Assembly (NCBI GenBank): GCA_033239125.1
Contig: BSWB01000002.1
Coordinates: 154,242,409-154,306,408, forward strand
Length of the DNA: 64,000 nt
From: Fagopyrum homotropicum
Lineage: Eukaryota > Streptophyta > Magnoliopsida > Caryophyllales > Polygonaceae
Direction: 5' to 3'
Each line of letters opens with the position of its first letter. Position 1 is the first letter of the stretch. The position numbers were made by a program, and so were the translations under genes. Below, in pieces: positions 11,366-24,636 of the stretch. The notes under the pieces were generated by a model that had not been told where the DNA came from, ran no database searches, and worked only from the letters and a program-made list of their open reading frames with translations.

Positions 11366-12553
11366 TTATTTTGAGTTATTTTTTTTAACTAAATAGTAAC
11401 ACCTTATGTTAATATTGGTGTTGCAAATGAACAAAGGATTCTACCTAAGCAAACAGATGAGTCATATAATGATTCAAGAAGGTAAAGAAGAAAACGTGTG
11501 AGAAAGATAGATATGCATAGAAGAGAAGGAAATTAATTGCTAGAACAGAAATCACTGAGGGAGATCGAGGTTTTAGATTTTAAAGTTGATATTATTTTGA
11601 GTTATTTTTTTAAAATAAATAGTACCATCTTATATTAATATTGGTGTTGTAAATGAAGAAGGGAGGCTACCTAAGCAAATGGATGAGTCATATAATGATT
11701 CAAGAAGGTAAAGAAGAAAACGTGCGAGAATGATAGATATGCATGGAAAGGAGGGAGAGTAATTGCTTGGACGGAAATTACAGAGGGAGATCGATGTTTT
11801 AGATTTTAAAACTGGTATTACTTTGAGCTCAATGTTGAAATTATTTTCAGTTACTTTTTAAAAATAAATAGTAACACCTTATATTAATATTGACTTGCTA
11901 AGCAAATGGATGAGTCATATAATTATTCAGGAAGGTAAAGAAGAAAACGTGTGAGAATGATAGATATACATGGATGGGAGGGGAGTAACTGGTAGGCTAG
12001 AAATTACGAAGAGATATCAATCTTTAGATTTTAAAGTTGTTATTATTTTGAGTCAATGTTGGTAGTTGATATTATTTCGAGTTTTTTTTATATAAAATAA
12101 ATAGTAACATCTTATATTAATATTGACGTTGTAAATGAAGAAGGGAGGATAACTAAGCAAATGGATGAGTCATATAATGATTCAGGAAGGTAAATTAGAA
12201 AACTTGTGAGAATGATAAATATGCATGGAAGGGAGGGAGAGTAACTTAATTCTAGGCCGGAAATTACGGAGGGAGATCGATGTTTAAATTTTACAGTTGG
12301 TATTATTTTGAGTTCAATATTGATGGTTGATATTATTTTGAGTTATTTTTGTAAATAAATAGTAACATTTTATATTAATATGGCGTTGTAAATTAAGAAG
12401 GAAGGCTACCTAAGAAAATGGATGAGTCATATAATGATTCAGGAAGGCAAAGAAGAAAACGTGTGAGAATAATAAATATGCATGAAAGGGAGGGAGAGTA
12501 ACTGCTAGGCTGGAAATTACGGAGGGTGACCAATGTTTTAGATTTTAAAATGT
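11366..12553. repeat. Five-copy tandem repeat, unit 220-260 bp
   Basis: Five diverged copies start near 11366, 11590, 11830, 12070 and 12330. Each opens with an ATTATTTTGAGTTATTTTT-like block, then AAATAGTAACA, then ATGGATGAGTCATATAATGATTC, then GAAAACGTGTGAGAA, and closes with a GGAGGGAGA(T)CGATGTTTTAGATTTTA-like block. Indels make the unit length vary. The array begins at the base after the chromovirus LTR end. No coding potential is seen. Confidence 0.85.
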
Positions 12554-13376
12554 TGTGTTTTCGTAATGTTAGAACTTAAAAGATAGTGATTGTAATCTAT
12601 GATTGATTGTGATAAGTTGATTAGTGTATTTTTAGAATATGTAGCGTTAAATTTTCTTGAATGATCATTTTAAACCGACTTTTATGAATGTGTCAACTAC
12701 TCAAACATATTTTAAAGCTCTCTTTCAAAATATGATTAATCTATATATGTGCAAATATTAAATTGAAGGTCAACATTTCACTTAAAAGCACAAGATATAT
12801 ACAATCATAAAATATATTTTTATGATGAAACTTGCACAAGGTGAGACTATAAACAAATTAAAATAGAAATTTTGATAAAAATTTAAAATAGAATTCTTAA
12901 TTGGTTGAGTAAAAATGTCATAAACATACGATGATGATATTTTGATTTCGTCCATTTTATCTACTTGCCATAAGCTATATTGTACACCAAAATACACACC
13001 CAAAGCCTTTTTTAAAAACTACACTAATATTGAACTCTATCAAAATACACTAAGTGTACACCCCTCCTGATCAACTAATACAATTCCTATGACTAGTGTG
13101 ATAAGTTTATACTTGTAACACCATTTGATAGCAATATTGTCATCATATAGTGGAATATGGATTTTGTTGGAGTTTGATCGCTACATCACAACCTACATTG
13201 AAAACATATGATGATGACATTTTGCCATACAAAAAAGTAGGATGCTAGAATCAACTCTCTAGGAGAAAGTAGAGGGATTATTAAAATATGCATTTGATGT
13301 AATTTTATGGATTTCCATGCAACTTGTTAAACTTGTATTTTCTAGCTTATACTGAGTACAATAAATAAATAAATAA

Positions 13377-13429
<53 letters not shown>

Positions 13430-14214
13430 TTCATGCAATCATATACCAAAACATACTATGTCAATTTGGTGCATACTATGTCAATTATTATGTTGATATA
13501 TGTAAAATCACATATATAAATAGTTAGATTCATTAAAACATTGATAATTGATATTTAATTATGTACCTATGTTGAGTAATAACAATAATATGGTCTAGCT
13601 TTAACCTCAATTATTAATGCTAACTTAATGAGCATCACCGTGAGCATGGTTCTTTGATTGTTCATAATATTGTAAGAGAGACAATTGTTGATGTTATATC
13701 TGATGGTTGTTAAATTGATTTGCTTACATGGCTTCAATCCTCAATAAATGGATGCATATAATGGTTTTGTCCAACATTGATGCCATATATTTTTGTAAGA
13801 TATCAAAACTCATGTATTATAGTTTATACAAGTAGATAAAGCATATGAATTGAATAATAATATAAGTGGATGTATATATGTAAACCTTAGCACAATTAGA
13901 AATAAGATCCTTTAACGTTTTCATCTCCTCCTTGAGTTTATTCCTTTGCCTCTATTGTTGAATATATATAAATTTGTCTCAAATGTTATAGCGAATAAAA
14001 AAGAAGGATATACAAACAACAAGGGTGTATGACAAAGTATTTCAAGACCAATCTCTTCAAACATACCCTGTGAGATACATAGTGTGATCACCTATACATA
14101 TTAATTTGTTAGGAATCATAGTAGATTAACAAAAAGAGGGTGTTAGAAACTAAATAACAAGAATATTCTTGTATTCACACACACATGATTAATATCATAT
14201 AGGAAGAGACCTTA
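12554..14214. other. AT-rich spacer
   Basis: AT-rich non-coding DNA with scattered TATA-like runs and the microsatellite described separately. No protein, RNA gene or clear element ends recognised. Confidence 0.5.
13361..13426. repeat. (AAAT)n / (AT)n microsatellite
   Basis: About five AAAT units directly followed by 46 bases of uninterrupted AT dinucleotide (13381-13426). Confidence 0.95.
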
Positions 14215-14540
14215 GGGTTATAAGTGAGGACCCACAACCCTTGGATCAAAATATATCAGGGTTGTGATTTTTTCAAATTAATTTACATTTGTTATATCTT
14301 TGAACAAAAATTAGTTGCACAATTGAACATAGAAATTAACATTTGAACAATTAGTTATATAGCTGAACAATTGATCATATAGTCGAACAATTGACATATT
14401 TGAACAATTACCAATATAGTTGAACAATTTTAATTGTACAAATACATGTTATATTTGAACAATTGTTACTTGATCCAATGATTGTGGATCTCTTATACTT
14501 TGACTGTAAGACCCCTTTTCACTTGAACCCAACTCTATGA
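14215..14540 (+). repeat. TTGAACAATT-rich repeat element, copy A
   Basis: Framed by GACCCACAACCCTTGGATC on the left and by GATCCAATGATTGTGGATC on the right, with many internal copies of (T)TGAACAATT spaced by ATATAGT-like links. The same arrangement is found inverted at 56340-56700. It ends near CACTTGAACCCAACTC, which is itself inverted relative to GGGTTCAAGTGG at 15417. A non-coding dispersed repeat of unknown class. Confidence 0.55.
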
Positions 14541-15401
14541 ATATATATGAAAAGTATTGAAGATAAAAAAAATAAGCTATGTATACATCAATAAGGAGCT
14601 AAGACATAATAAATATACCCGGGATAATATATTAAAACATGATAATCATAGGGAAGATGTTTTCAACTTTATTTTTCAAGTCGTCCACGGTGATCTCCCT
14701 TCTCTAGTTACTTTATTATCATCAGATGATCAACATATTTATATTTGTAAAAGAGAAGATAAGTTAGAGGTACTAACATGATTAGTAGTTGTAGTGATGT
14801 TGGACAACCTCGTAAAATTCAAGGTCTTTCGTTGATTGAGATTGTAAAATTACTAGTTGATTGGTTCTTGTATGTTTTGAAAAGGATATACGGTGTTTTG
14901 TTTGAAAACTTGCTTCCTCTATTGAAGATAAACCTACGTTTGTGTTTTGGATCCCCCCACACACAAATGATCCATGACAATTTGATCAAGTAACAATTTG
15001 TCAAATATAACATGTATTTGTTCAACTAAATATTATTAGACATATAAACTGGTCATATAGTTGAACAAAAGTTTAAATGAACAATTGGTCATATAGTTGA
15101 ACAAAAGTTTAAATGAACAATTGGTCATATAAATTAACACTTGAACAATTTCAAATTTAGTTAAATAATGTTAGAACATGTATTTGAACAATTTTGAATA
15201 TATTTAAATAAGTTTTAGTCAAAAAATACATGTTATATTTGAACAATTGGACATATAAATTAACACTTGAATAATTGGTCATATAGTTGAACAATTTCGA
15301 ATATATTTGAACAACTATTAGATAAACAAATACATGTTATATTTGAACAATTGTTATTTGAGCCATCGGTGTGGATCATTCCTACTTATAACCCTACCTT
15401 T
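14541..15401. repeat. Second TTGAACAATT cluster and flank
   Basis: 14541-14990 is AT-rich with short open frames that match nothing I know. From about 15010 to 15365 the motif TTGAACAA(TT) recurs at least ten times with GGTCATATA links, including a near-exact local duplication (15045-15085 and 15085-15125). It ends with GAGCCATCGGTGTGGATC, similar to the right frame of copy A. Confidence 0.5.
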
Positions 15402-16918
15402 TATATATATATAAGGTTGGGTTCAAGTGGAAAGTTAGGGTTAAAGATGAGAAGGAATTACAGCCGTTGAATCTAGTGAACCAAGGGCTAGATGAGCACG
15501 CAGATTTTAATAGAAAATAAGAACGCTAAATGGAGCTTTATGACGTTAATCCAAGGCTGGAAGAGGAGAGAAGAAAAAATATCTCCCCCCGAAATCGACA
15601 ATGAAGAAATCTTTGAAAATTCATAATGAAGATCGAAATTATTGTTGCTGAACAATGATTTCAATTAACTATAGAGATTTCGAAGAAATCGTCATTACTA
15701 AATAAGAGTTCAACGCATATGCAAAAAACTTCAAAATTTTTGTAAATTTTGAATCCAACATAACGTTAATGAAATTAAAAAGCATTTCGACCACAATAGA
15801 CCGAAGATCAACAAGGAAGAAGTGATCAACTACTTTTTTCTTCATTCTCGATGAAGAAGAACAAATACACTCATAAAAGTTAATTTGTTCAGCTAAAAAG
15901 TCATTTTGTTCAACTAAATGTTTAATTTGGTTAAAGCATGCCCATTTTCCCATACAACATTAACGATGATGGCTAATTATCTAATGGTGAAGATGTAGTA
16001 TCAAACTTGATTTATTCTGCAAAGTTGTTCAAAAAATAAGTTTTCACTAGATCATTTTTTATAAATATTACGTTCGAAAATGTGACAAATTGTTAATGGA
16101 AAAACATTAATGAAATACACCATGGACTTCACCCATTAAAGCATGCTCATTTAATCCATAAAGAATTAACTATAACTACACCATACCCACTTATAATATA
16201 TAGTATCTAAACTTACTTCTACGTAAAGTAGTTTAAAAATCATTTTTTTTATTTGCACCAACTTCATTTTTCATATATATTATTTTTATTTTTCTTATAT
16301 ATATGTTCATTTTCATACAATATGCTATTTTAAACTCACAATTTCATTGGAGCATTTTATCGAGCATGCATCATGCATCCCTTGTGCCGATTGTGAAGGA
16401 GTCAAATGCATTATGCAACTGTCAATGAAGAATCTTGCAAATAACCAACCACATGCTTTAAGTTTCAATTATAGTTTATGATAATAAATTTAAAAAAGAA
16501 ACTTAATAAATGTTAAAAATAAGTTTTCACGACGGAATGCCCACCTGAAATTTTACCTTTTGTTCGTCTTGATTTAATATACAAGTTGTTTTACTTTCAA
16601 AAAATAAAAATTAATAAATGTTAAGAATAAGTATGTGATCTTGCATTGGTCTCGATCAATTTGAAAGAATGGATGAAAAAAATAGCAAAATAGAATTATT
16701 GTTATAGTTTTGAATGAGATTTGAGGAAGAAGAAGAGAATTGCAAGAGTTACGACGAGCATGAAGAAAGAAGAAGAAGAAGAGTAGATAGTATAATTTTA
16801 CGTCTTTTTTTGTTGAGTAATCACAACTATGAGAAATAATTTAATCTCACAACCCACAATTTCTATCACTCCTCTCATAAGAACTCTCTTCACCTGAACC
16901 AAAATCTCTCTCTATATG
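15402..16918. mobile_element. Possible non-autonomous DNA element, unclassified
   Basis: The left end TATATATAAGGTTGGGTTCA (about 15402-15421) and the right end CACCTGAACCAAAATCTC plus TCTCTATAT (about 16892-16917) are loosely inverted: GGGTTCAAGTG against TGGTTCAGGTG. The left flank has an ACAGCCGTTGAATCTA phrase of the kind often seen just inside plant MITE ends. The interior is AT-rich with no protein similarity. Class (MULE-like, Helitron-like or other) cannot be settled by eye. Confidence 0.3.
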
Positions 16919-17040
16919 GACTTTAGTCCTTTGATAAGTTGTCGCATACGTGCTTGACAAAAAAAATTTGAATCATTTATGAATACTAAATTTGAGATTT
17001 TACAAATACTATGTTTACAAGATAACTTTCTTCGGATGAC

Positions 17041-17243
17041 TATTAAAGTCCGATACTGGCGAACCGTAAAACGGAGGTCGTGTGCATACGAGCGCACATA
17101 CGCGTTAGGCTCAAGTTCAATACATAAACCCGATGAGGTTCCATCCCAAAACTAATTGACAATAGGAAAAGTAGTCCACCGTTCTTATATACTAGGATCG
17201 ACATGTCCCCAAATTTTGATGAGAGAACTTATTATCTCCAACA
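17041..17243 (-). repeat. Solo LTR of short-LTR (TRIM-like) family
   Basis: On the minus strand it reads TGTTGGAGATAATAAGTTC to CGGACTTTAATA, about 203 bp, with a TATATAAG box. It is clearly related to the LTR at 24927-25121: both contain the stretches GTATGCACAC and CCTCCG/TCTCCG, and both end in ATCGGACTTT. No primer-binding site follows, so it is a solo or orphan LTR. The terminal CA is mutated to TA. Confidence 0.65.
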
Positions 17244-17559
17244 GGGACCATGCAAAAAGAAGCTTTTAACATCAAGTTTGTGAATAGACCAAGATCGAAA
17301 ACATGTCAAACTCAAGGTTCTCTGATCGCAGTGGGAGTAACTATAAGTTAAAAGTCTTATCACAATTCAGACATGTGTTGAGACTTGTCATTAATAACTA
17401 ATTGTGTGTTACAACATTATAATGAGTTGTCACACATATACTTATTCTTAAACAACTATATGTAATAAAGGTAGGTATAAGGTCCCGTATAATATATTTT
17501 AAATTAAAAAACTATATTCATTATGAACAATTAGGGTCCATCAAAACATGGACAAGTGA
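17244..17559. other. Unassigned spacer
   Basis: About 300 bases with no gene or element recognised. A weak echo of the TRIM-like LTR end (ACATGTCAAA followed by TCTCTGATC) occurs at about 17301-17325. Confidence 0.35.
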
Positions 17560-17825
17560 TGTTGGGCACACATGAGGTGGACGAAATGGTTGATATGCGA
17601 GGTGAATGTAGAAAAGGTTAGGATTGTGAAATCCACGGGTGTTGCAAGTTGTTATTTTTATGTGGAGTGAGAAATTAATTTGCAAGTTGTTAAGGTATAT
17701 AGTGGATCCGGTTGGGCCAAGTTGTAAAATCCATGGGTGTTGCAAGTTTTTATTTTTGTTTGTTGATGAAAGAGGGCAAAATAGGATTCTGAAATCCATG
17801 GGTGTCGCTAGTTGTTAATTTTGTT
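17560..17825. repeat. Three imperfect direct repeats, GGGTGTTGCAAGTT type
   Basis: The phrase GAAATCCA(C/T)GGGTGT(T/C)GC(A/T)AGTTGTTA with a T-rich tail occurs at about 17626, 17726 and 17790, with unequal spacing (about 100 and 64 bases). Non-coding. Confidence 0.6.
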
Positions 17826-19601
17826 TAACATTAATTTTTGTAGGGCTATATTTGTAATATATCATTCAATAAATTACCATAAACTCCGTAAGCTATTTTT
17901 TTGGAGCTTACAAAATGAAAAGAATATAAGATACAATAAGACACCATAATATCCGTAAACTTGTGATCTCAAACACCCACTTTTCAGCTTATTTTTCCCA
18001 TATGCTTCATCGGCTCCATAAACACATGTCTCCCAAACGGATCCATAGACGACATGCCGAAATTAAAGTAAAACGCATCAAATAATATAAAAGTAAATAT
18101 ATAAGAGAATTCTACTTACAAGTAAAGATTATAATTTTTTGTAGTATTATCTCAATTAATGTATATAATTAAACACATTCTCATCCAATCAAATATTCAT
18201 TTAAAAGTATTATTTGTTCTAAATTTTAACTTATATACAAATTTAAGTTCTCACAATAAATATTATCTCAATTAAAGTAATTTAATCACATCCTATGTTA
18301 AATATGTATTCTAAATTGCTATTTATAATTAAAATTTAACTTGTATATAAGATTAGAATTTTGTATAAATTTTGTTGCAATTAGGTTAATCTAACCAAAT
18401 ACATCCTTCACAGCAAATATGTATTTAAAACCGATGTTAATAATTAAATATTTTTTAACCAAGATTTTACCTATCGATTTAAAACCTTCGAATCTTAACG
18501 CATCAAATTATTCCTTAAACCTTCAGAATTTATATGATAACTCTAACCTTATTAGTTGATGATTTTTAGGAAAAATAATTAAAAATATATATATGATCAA
18601 ATTTATCAATTAAAGATATTATTATGGTTACTTTTATATTGTACTCGTAGCACGTATATATAATGGGTAAATTTGTCATGTAACCTAACTTCACAATAAT
18701 GATTTAGTGGACGCCTCCAATGATAAATAAATAAATTTATATCATCTTTAAAAATATGTGGACTAATTTTTTTTCTTAATTTAATAAATCAATAATTCTT
18801 CATTATTACAAGATTTTGTATTAATTCTTGCACATGAGTTTTAGATACAAGAAATAATCAAATCACTCGTATTATTCTAATAATATTTTTAATATTTTAG
18901 AGTTACTTGTATTATTTGTATAAAATACAAGAATCGTGTACAATAAAATTTTTTTACATTAATTCCTGTACAAGAAAATTTATCTAATAACATTTTTCAA
19001 TATTTTTTTAGTTGCTTGTATAAGATAATAGAATTACGCATAAGAATTACTTGCATTATATCGTGTACAAGAGAAATTTTGCGTATCATAATTAACATGT
19101 ATTATAGTTTTCAATGAGAAAAATAATTCTTGAGATCCAACTTGTCCAGATGATAGTAGGGTGGGAGATACAACCAACCAGAGAGCGACTCCTTACAACT
19201 AAATTAATTTTATAATTTTTAATATCATGTACAACAACAACATAGTTATAAGAGACACACCTCATCTACGAGAAATATTAAATAAATTAAAACTATTTAT
19301 GATAAATAAAAATGTAAATCCAAAGTTTTGTTTATATAATTTTTAATAAAATAAATAAAAAAAAATTACGTACTAAATAAAGTTTTAATAAAACAATAAA
19401 AGTTATACATGATTTATATAAATTGATCTCATAATCAATTAACTTTTCAATATAAATACTAAAATAATAATGAGATTTTAAAAATATCTGTTATAACCAA
19501 TTATAAAATAAAAACAAAATAGTTTTTAGATATATAAATATACCATTTACTGACTAATGTATAGAAATATGACATCTATTTGGGCATATTAGTAAAGGCG
19601 G

Positions 19602-19675
<74 letters not shown>

Positions 19676-20724
19676 TTATTACTCATATATAAACATCTCT
19701 TATCATGTGAACATGTAAACACCGAATATATGTGATTATACCGCTGAATATATAGAGTCATGTCCGGCGAATATTTCTTCCATTAATAACACGATTTTTT
19801 CCATTTAATTTCCTAATCTCAGCCATCAATTTAACGATCTAATGAATACAATTTGTTCTCATTTTACATTGTAAGAGTAATATAAGAGTTGTTTACGTGA
19901 GAGTCTGTATATAGATAAATATTGTGAATGAATAAGTCAAATATGAAGCATGGAATAATGTGAAAGGCGGTAATTTTGGCGATGATTTGGAGGCCATTTG
20001 CAGATACAAAATTAATTTTCAATCGGTGAAATTTTGTTTTCTAATGAAAAAATGAAATTTGAGTACTTCCACAACGAAAGATGCGTGTTTTCAAGTTTGA
20101 AAGACCAGATTACGAAGATCTACGGCTATGGCGGCACTACTCTTTTAACCTTTGCCGCAGCTGGAATATTCATTCGTATCTTCCGCAGATATATCATATA
20201 TGGCTAGGTACGAATGTACGATGTAGATAGATCTAATCATCGGATTGAATCTACGACTACGTGGATTTAACTTGTTTGTTTCTACATATGAGATGTCGAT
20301 TGCACATATATAACTTGGGACTTGTTTAAACTAAAATCACATATAATTATTAATTATCCTATTTGTCATTATCTTTCTATAATATTATGTTTTCTAATGC
20401 AGTCCTAGTAAATCAATAAACAAAATTTATAAACTCAACAATAATCATGTAATAAAATTACAATCAAGTTAAAGATAATACACATTATAATAATAATAAC
20501 CAAATTAGTTAAGTAAGCCTTTTTGAGATTTCTCTCTAATAACTAAATCTATAATCATAGTATAAATATGTTTAGTAAGTGTACCGCTAATCAAAATCTC
20601 TTACCTTCTAACTTCATCTGAATGAAAGTGGTAAAAATATAAAGGGGTACACAAACCTAATGAAAATAGAAAAGGACATATTTGGTCAAATTCTTTCTAA
20701 CATTATTATGGAATAATAATAATA
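17826..20724. other. AT-rich spacer with long (AT)n tract
   Basis: Very AT-rich. Bases 19605-19673 are an uninterrupted AT dinucleotide run. The 230 bases after it contain the phrases CATGTGAACATGTAAAC and CAGCCATCAATTTAACGATCTAA and end near CTGTATATAG at about 19910, reminiscent of a small MITE or Helitron-like insertion, but the ends are not clear. No coding sequence recognised. Confidence 0.45.
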
Positions 20725-21068
20725 AGAGAAAATTGCTTAGACAGTTTTAGGCTGACTAAACTTTAGTATCAGAATTGTACCTCACTGATTGAGTTCAACC
20801 AAAGATTAGTACCTGAATTACTATTCACACGTTAAGTTAACAGATCGGTGCTAAATACCAGGGGCAAAATTGTCCACCTACCTTAGGCAAATTTGTCCAT
20901 CTAACTTAGATTTTTAACACCGATTTGCTAACTTAACGTGTGAACAGTAATTCAAGTACTAATCTTTGGTCGGACTCAATAGTTGAGGAACCGTTTTGAT
21001 TATTTAAAAGACAGGATACTAAAGTTAGTCATCTTAAAAGATGAGGTACTGTTTATGCAATTTTCTCT
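20725..21068. mobile_element. Fold-back MITE with long inverted arms
   Basis: The left arm starts AGAGAAAATTGC and the right arm ends GCAATTTTCTCT, an exact 12-base inverted match. The arms remain recognisably inverted for over 130 bases: CTAATCTTTGG(T) pairs with its partner CCAAAGATTAG(T), and TTCACACGTTAAGTTA pairs with TAACTTAACGTGTGAA, around a short loop near 20865-20905. The flanks are AT-simple (ATAATAATA against ACAATAATA), so a 9-bp Mutator-type duplication is possible but not proven. Non-autonomous, no ORF. Confidence 0.75.
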
Positions 21069-22866
21069 AACAATAATAGTAATAACACCATAAATATGTA
21101 TCTTCTATTATGTTAATACTATTTTAATATTGATAAGTTTGTTTGAGATCCAATACTCTATAATATAACCTTTATTTATATTTATAAGAATAAATTGAAA
21201 CTATCATACAATTATGCATCATAAAAGTTTGTTTCAAATGATTATATAACTTCAAAACAAATTTTATTAATATATGTAAATTGATTGTATATATGTTAAA
21301 AAAAAATTATATCTGCTTATATATTTAGGGAACTAGGAATAATAACGTGGGCCACAAATGCGGGTCATAGATAGTTCAGCTGAGGTGGAAAAAATTCGTG
21401 GGCCACAAATGCGGGTCATAGATCGTTCAGCTGGTGGGCTGGGATGGCCCATTATTAGGCCATGGATCTGATGGATGAAAAACAAGGAGATAAAAGGAAA
21501 ATTCCGGATGGGTAGGTACTTTCGGATTATGTCCAACGATTTTTCAGTTTTTCGCATTGTACCCTTCTACTATCAATATTTTGAGCAGAAAAAATAATCT
21601 AATTTATTTGTTATTATTTATATTTTGATAGTCATTTTAAAGAAATATATAATTTCTTTAACATAAATTTTATTCTATGTTAATTTATGAACAATAGAAA
21701 AATATATAAAAACTCTAAAACTCAATAATACCATCCAAAAACTGAAAAATCATAGAACTAATACGAAAAGGTAAAAAATAATCATTTATTTTGCTAAAAT
21801 CCTTGGAACAATTTACTATCTTATCTTATCTTATATATATATATATATTAAAATAGGAGCCTCTATTGCTAAAAAATATTTTAAAAAGTTACTAATTACG
21901 TTTATTAATTAAATTATTACTAACTCATAATAAATACATTTAAAAATTGTTAAAATATTCAACAATATATTTTCAAATTAAATTTTTTAAAATCGATTAT
22001 TTTTCCCAACCCAAATATTTTTTTATCCACTAAAATCTCTTCAATAATATAAATTAAAAAGTTTAAAAACAAAATTTTGTTTAAAAAAATTGGTAAAATA
22101 TCCAAAATATCTATTCAATAATATAAATTAAAAAAAATAAAAATTTTAAATATTTTTTGTTAAAATAGTCTACCAAATTATTTAAATAAATTTTGTTAAA
22201 ATATGAGATTTTTAATTTTGTACTTGATTTTTTTTAATGAAAGTATCTACAGATTTATTCTAATAATCAGATTTTTAATTTAACTATTTAAATTAGTAAA
22301 TTTTTAATAGTTTTATTTTGTATTATCTATCTATCTTATATATATTATAAGAGTAGTATCTAAATTTACGTGTCTCACCATGAAAACTCTAATTACACGT
22401 GTCATTTGAGGAATTAATAACTTCTCAAAAAAAAAAAAAATTATGTTTCTTAAATCTCAAATCTTATCTTAAATCTTAAATCTTTAAATTCAGTAATTTC
22501 AATAAGATTGTTAAAATTTAAAAAAAATTACTAAAAATTTGACTCATATTTCTCCTCAACCCACAAACTTTTTTAAATCTTTTCATTATGTAATTTAAAT
22601 GTATTTTTTTAATTACTGATATAAATTGATAATTTTAAAAAAAAAACGTACCTAAAATCATTTGTCAATTTTATTCAAAGAGTGTATTATAAGTTTTTTA
22701 TATTGATTTTAACACATTATGTGTATTAAAAAATTTTGTTAAATTTATAGTGGATAAATTATATTAAACTCTAATAAAATAATTTTATACTTATATATCT
22801 ATAATAGGTAATAAATCATATCCCGTACAGGGTACGGATAATACACTAGTTATTGAATTGTTTTAC
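21069..22866. other. AT-rich spacer with 37-bp direct duplication
   Basis: AT-rich and non-coding. A 37-base segment beginning CGTGGGCCACAAATGCGGGT occurs at 21346-21382 and again at 21397-21433, differing at one base, with an offset of 51. A short (AT)n tract after TTATC repeats lies at about 21820-21850. No protein similarity. Confidence 0.55.
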
Positions 22867-22869
22867 TAA

Positions 22870-23042
22870 GGGTGCGTTCAACGGGACGATGATACAGATT
22901 ATTAGAGTGATTATTGTACTCAAATTATTTGAGGATTATTTTATCTAAAAAATAACCAAATATACATAAATTATCAGATTATTGAAAAATTATTAAAAAT
23001 AATAAACCCTTAAAATAATCTTGCAAAGCCACAAACGGACCC
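22870..23042. mobile_element. Tourist-like MITE with TAA target duplication
   Basis: Left end GGGTGCGTT and right end AACGGACCC form imperfect terminal inverted repeats (7 of 9 pair), flanked on both sides by TAA (22867-22869 and 23043-23045). TWA trinucleotide duplication is the hallmark of PIF/Harbinger-derived MITEs. It is 173 bp, AT-rich inside and has no ORF. Confidence 0.65.
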
Positions 23043-23045
23043 TAA

Positions 23046-24620
23046 AGTGTATTTATTTAAAAATAATATAATATAAAATCTTTTCCAGGGAGAAAATAAA
23101 AAATTCCTTCACTCCTTATGTTAATCCTAAACGTGTCATGTGACTCCAACATAAAGACAATACGTGTCACAAAACTGGACAAAGGTTGACCCAAACGTAT
23201 CGATCATCATAAATTGACCGAGCCAATTTTTTTTTATTTTTTTTATAAAATGATGATATAACATCTATTATATTAATATTATTGTAATATATGATAGATT
23301 TATTTCAATCTAATACTCTATTATATAAACTATAAATATATATATATAAATTAATTAAAATTATAAGGTAAGTGATTTTATCTAATTTAGAGTAATAATA
23401 ATTATTATTATTATTTAGTAAATAAACTCCTGATTGCCAAACATAATAAAGTGAGAAAGGAGTAGCAAAGATGAAAACTTTTTCAAAGGCAAACAAAATC
23501 TTGGAAATATGAACGTCATACTTTCCTGTCTAAAAAACGAATTCTTACCTTAAAAGAAGCAAAAAAACCTTAATAAAAGCTCAAAAGAAAATCCTAAATA
23601 ACACAAAGGCCACCAGCCAACAAGCAAAGATATTTCCGATCTGTTACATAATATAAATAATTATAACCTCAAAATATCTTTATCATGAAATATATACTTT
23701 TACGATTGATTTTTTTTTTTCTTTCAGACATTATATTTCAGCAAAAAATATCATAAATTGAAATCTAATCCTAATTAATCTGTATGGGTTTGTTAAAAAA
23801 ATGAAATTATGCAACAACTCACTAAAAAATAAAAATAAAAAAAATGGAAGGTGGAAAGGAGCATGCATGCATACCTTGGAAGCAGCAAGGTGAGGATGTT
23901 GTGAATCAAGAATCAGTTTGAGATGACAAAATGATGAAGTAAGAAGGTGATGTGCACAATACCAAATTGCCGTATTTGGATTTTAGGGTTCCAACTGTCC
24001 CCCCTGGACTGGATTATCCTTAACTTTTAAGGTTTCTACATTTGGAACCCTAAAAGGATTTACGTGGCACTTATACCCTAGGAGGCGTCATCTTTGGCTC
24101 TGCCCTTGTCCCAAGAGGTGACCTAACTTTGCAGTGCCCTTTCATATTTGCATGGGACATTCATTTTCTAATTTTAAACAACAAATGTTTATAATATATG
24201 CATTAGGACACAATTTACTAGTTTCGTTTGAAAACCACTAACTTATCATAATTGAACATAGTAATAGTTAAAAATGAATTTTATTGAGTAGTTAAAATAA
24301 ATAATTGATTAAATAAATTTACTTTTTTTAAATAGTTTGGTGAATGATTGAAAGAAATGAACTTATGAAGTTGACGTAAATGTAAAATTAAGTTTTCGTA
24401 GGATTATATTTGCAACATAATATTTAGTAAGCTTTCATAAGTTAGTATAAAGTTTCGTAAGAACCCTACTCCCCTGTTTTATCGTATATTTAGAACATAT
24501 GAAGTATTATTTTTTATACATTTGATGGATTAGAGTTCTTTTTTTTTTTTGAAAAAAACTATTTAATCTTACTTTAGAGTAAAATTTTCTTTTATTTTAC
24601 AAAACATTATCTGATCGATT
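23046..24620. other. AT-rich spacer
   Basis: No gene recognised. A less AT-rich stretch around 23930-24150 contains the pair GGGTTCCAACTG and TTTGGAACCCTAA, possibly part of a small repeat, but I cannot define its ends. Confidence 0.4.
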
Positions 24621-24636
24621 ACATTGTTGATTGATG

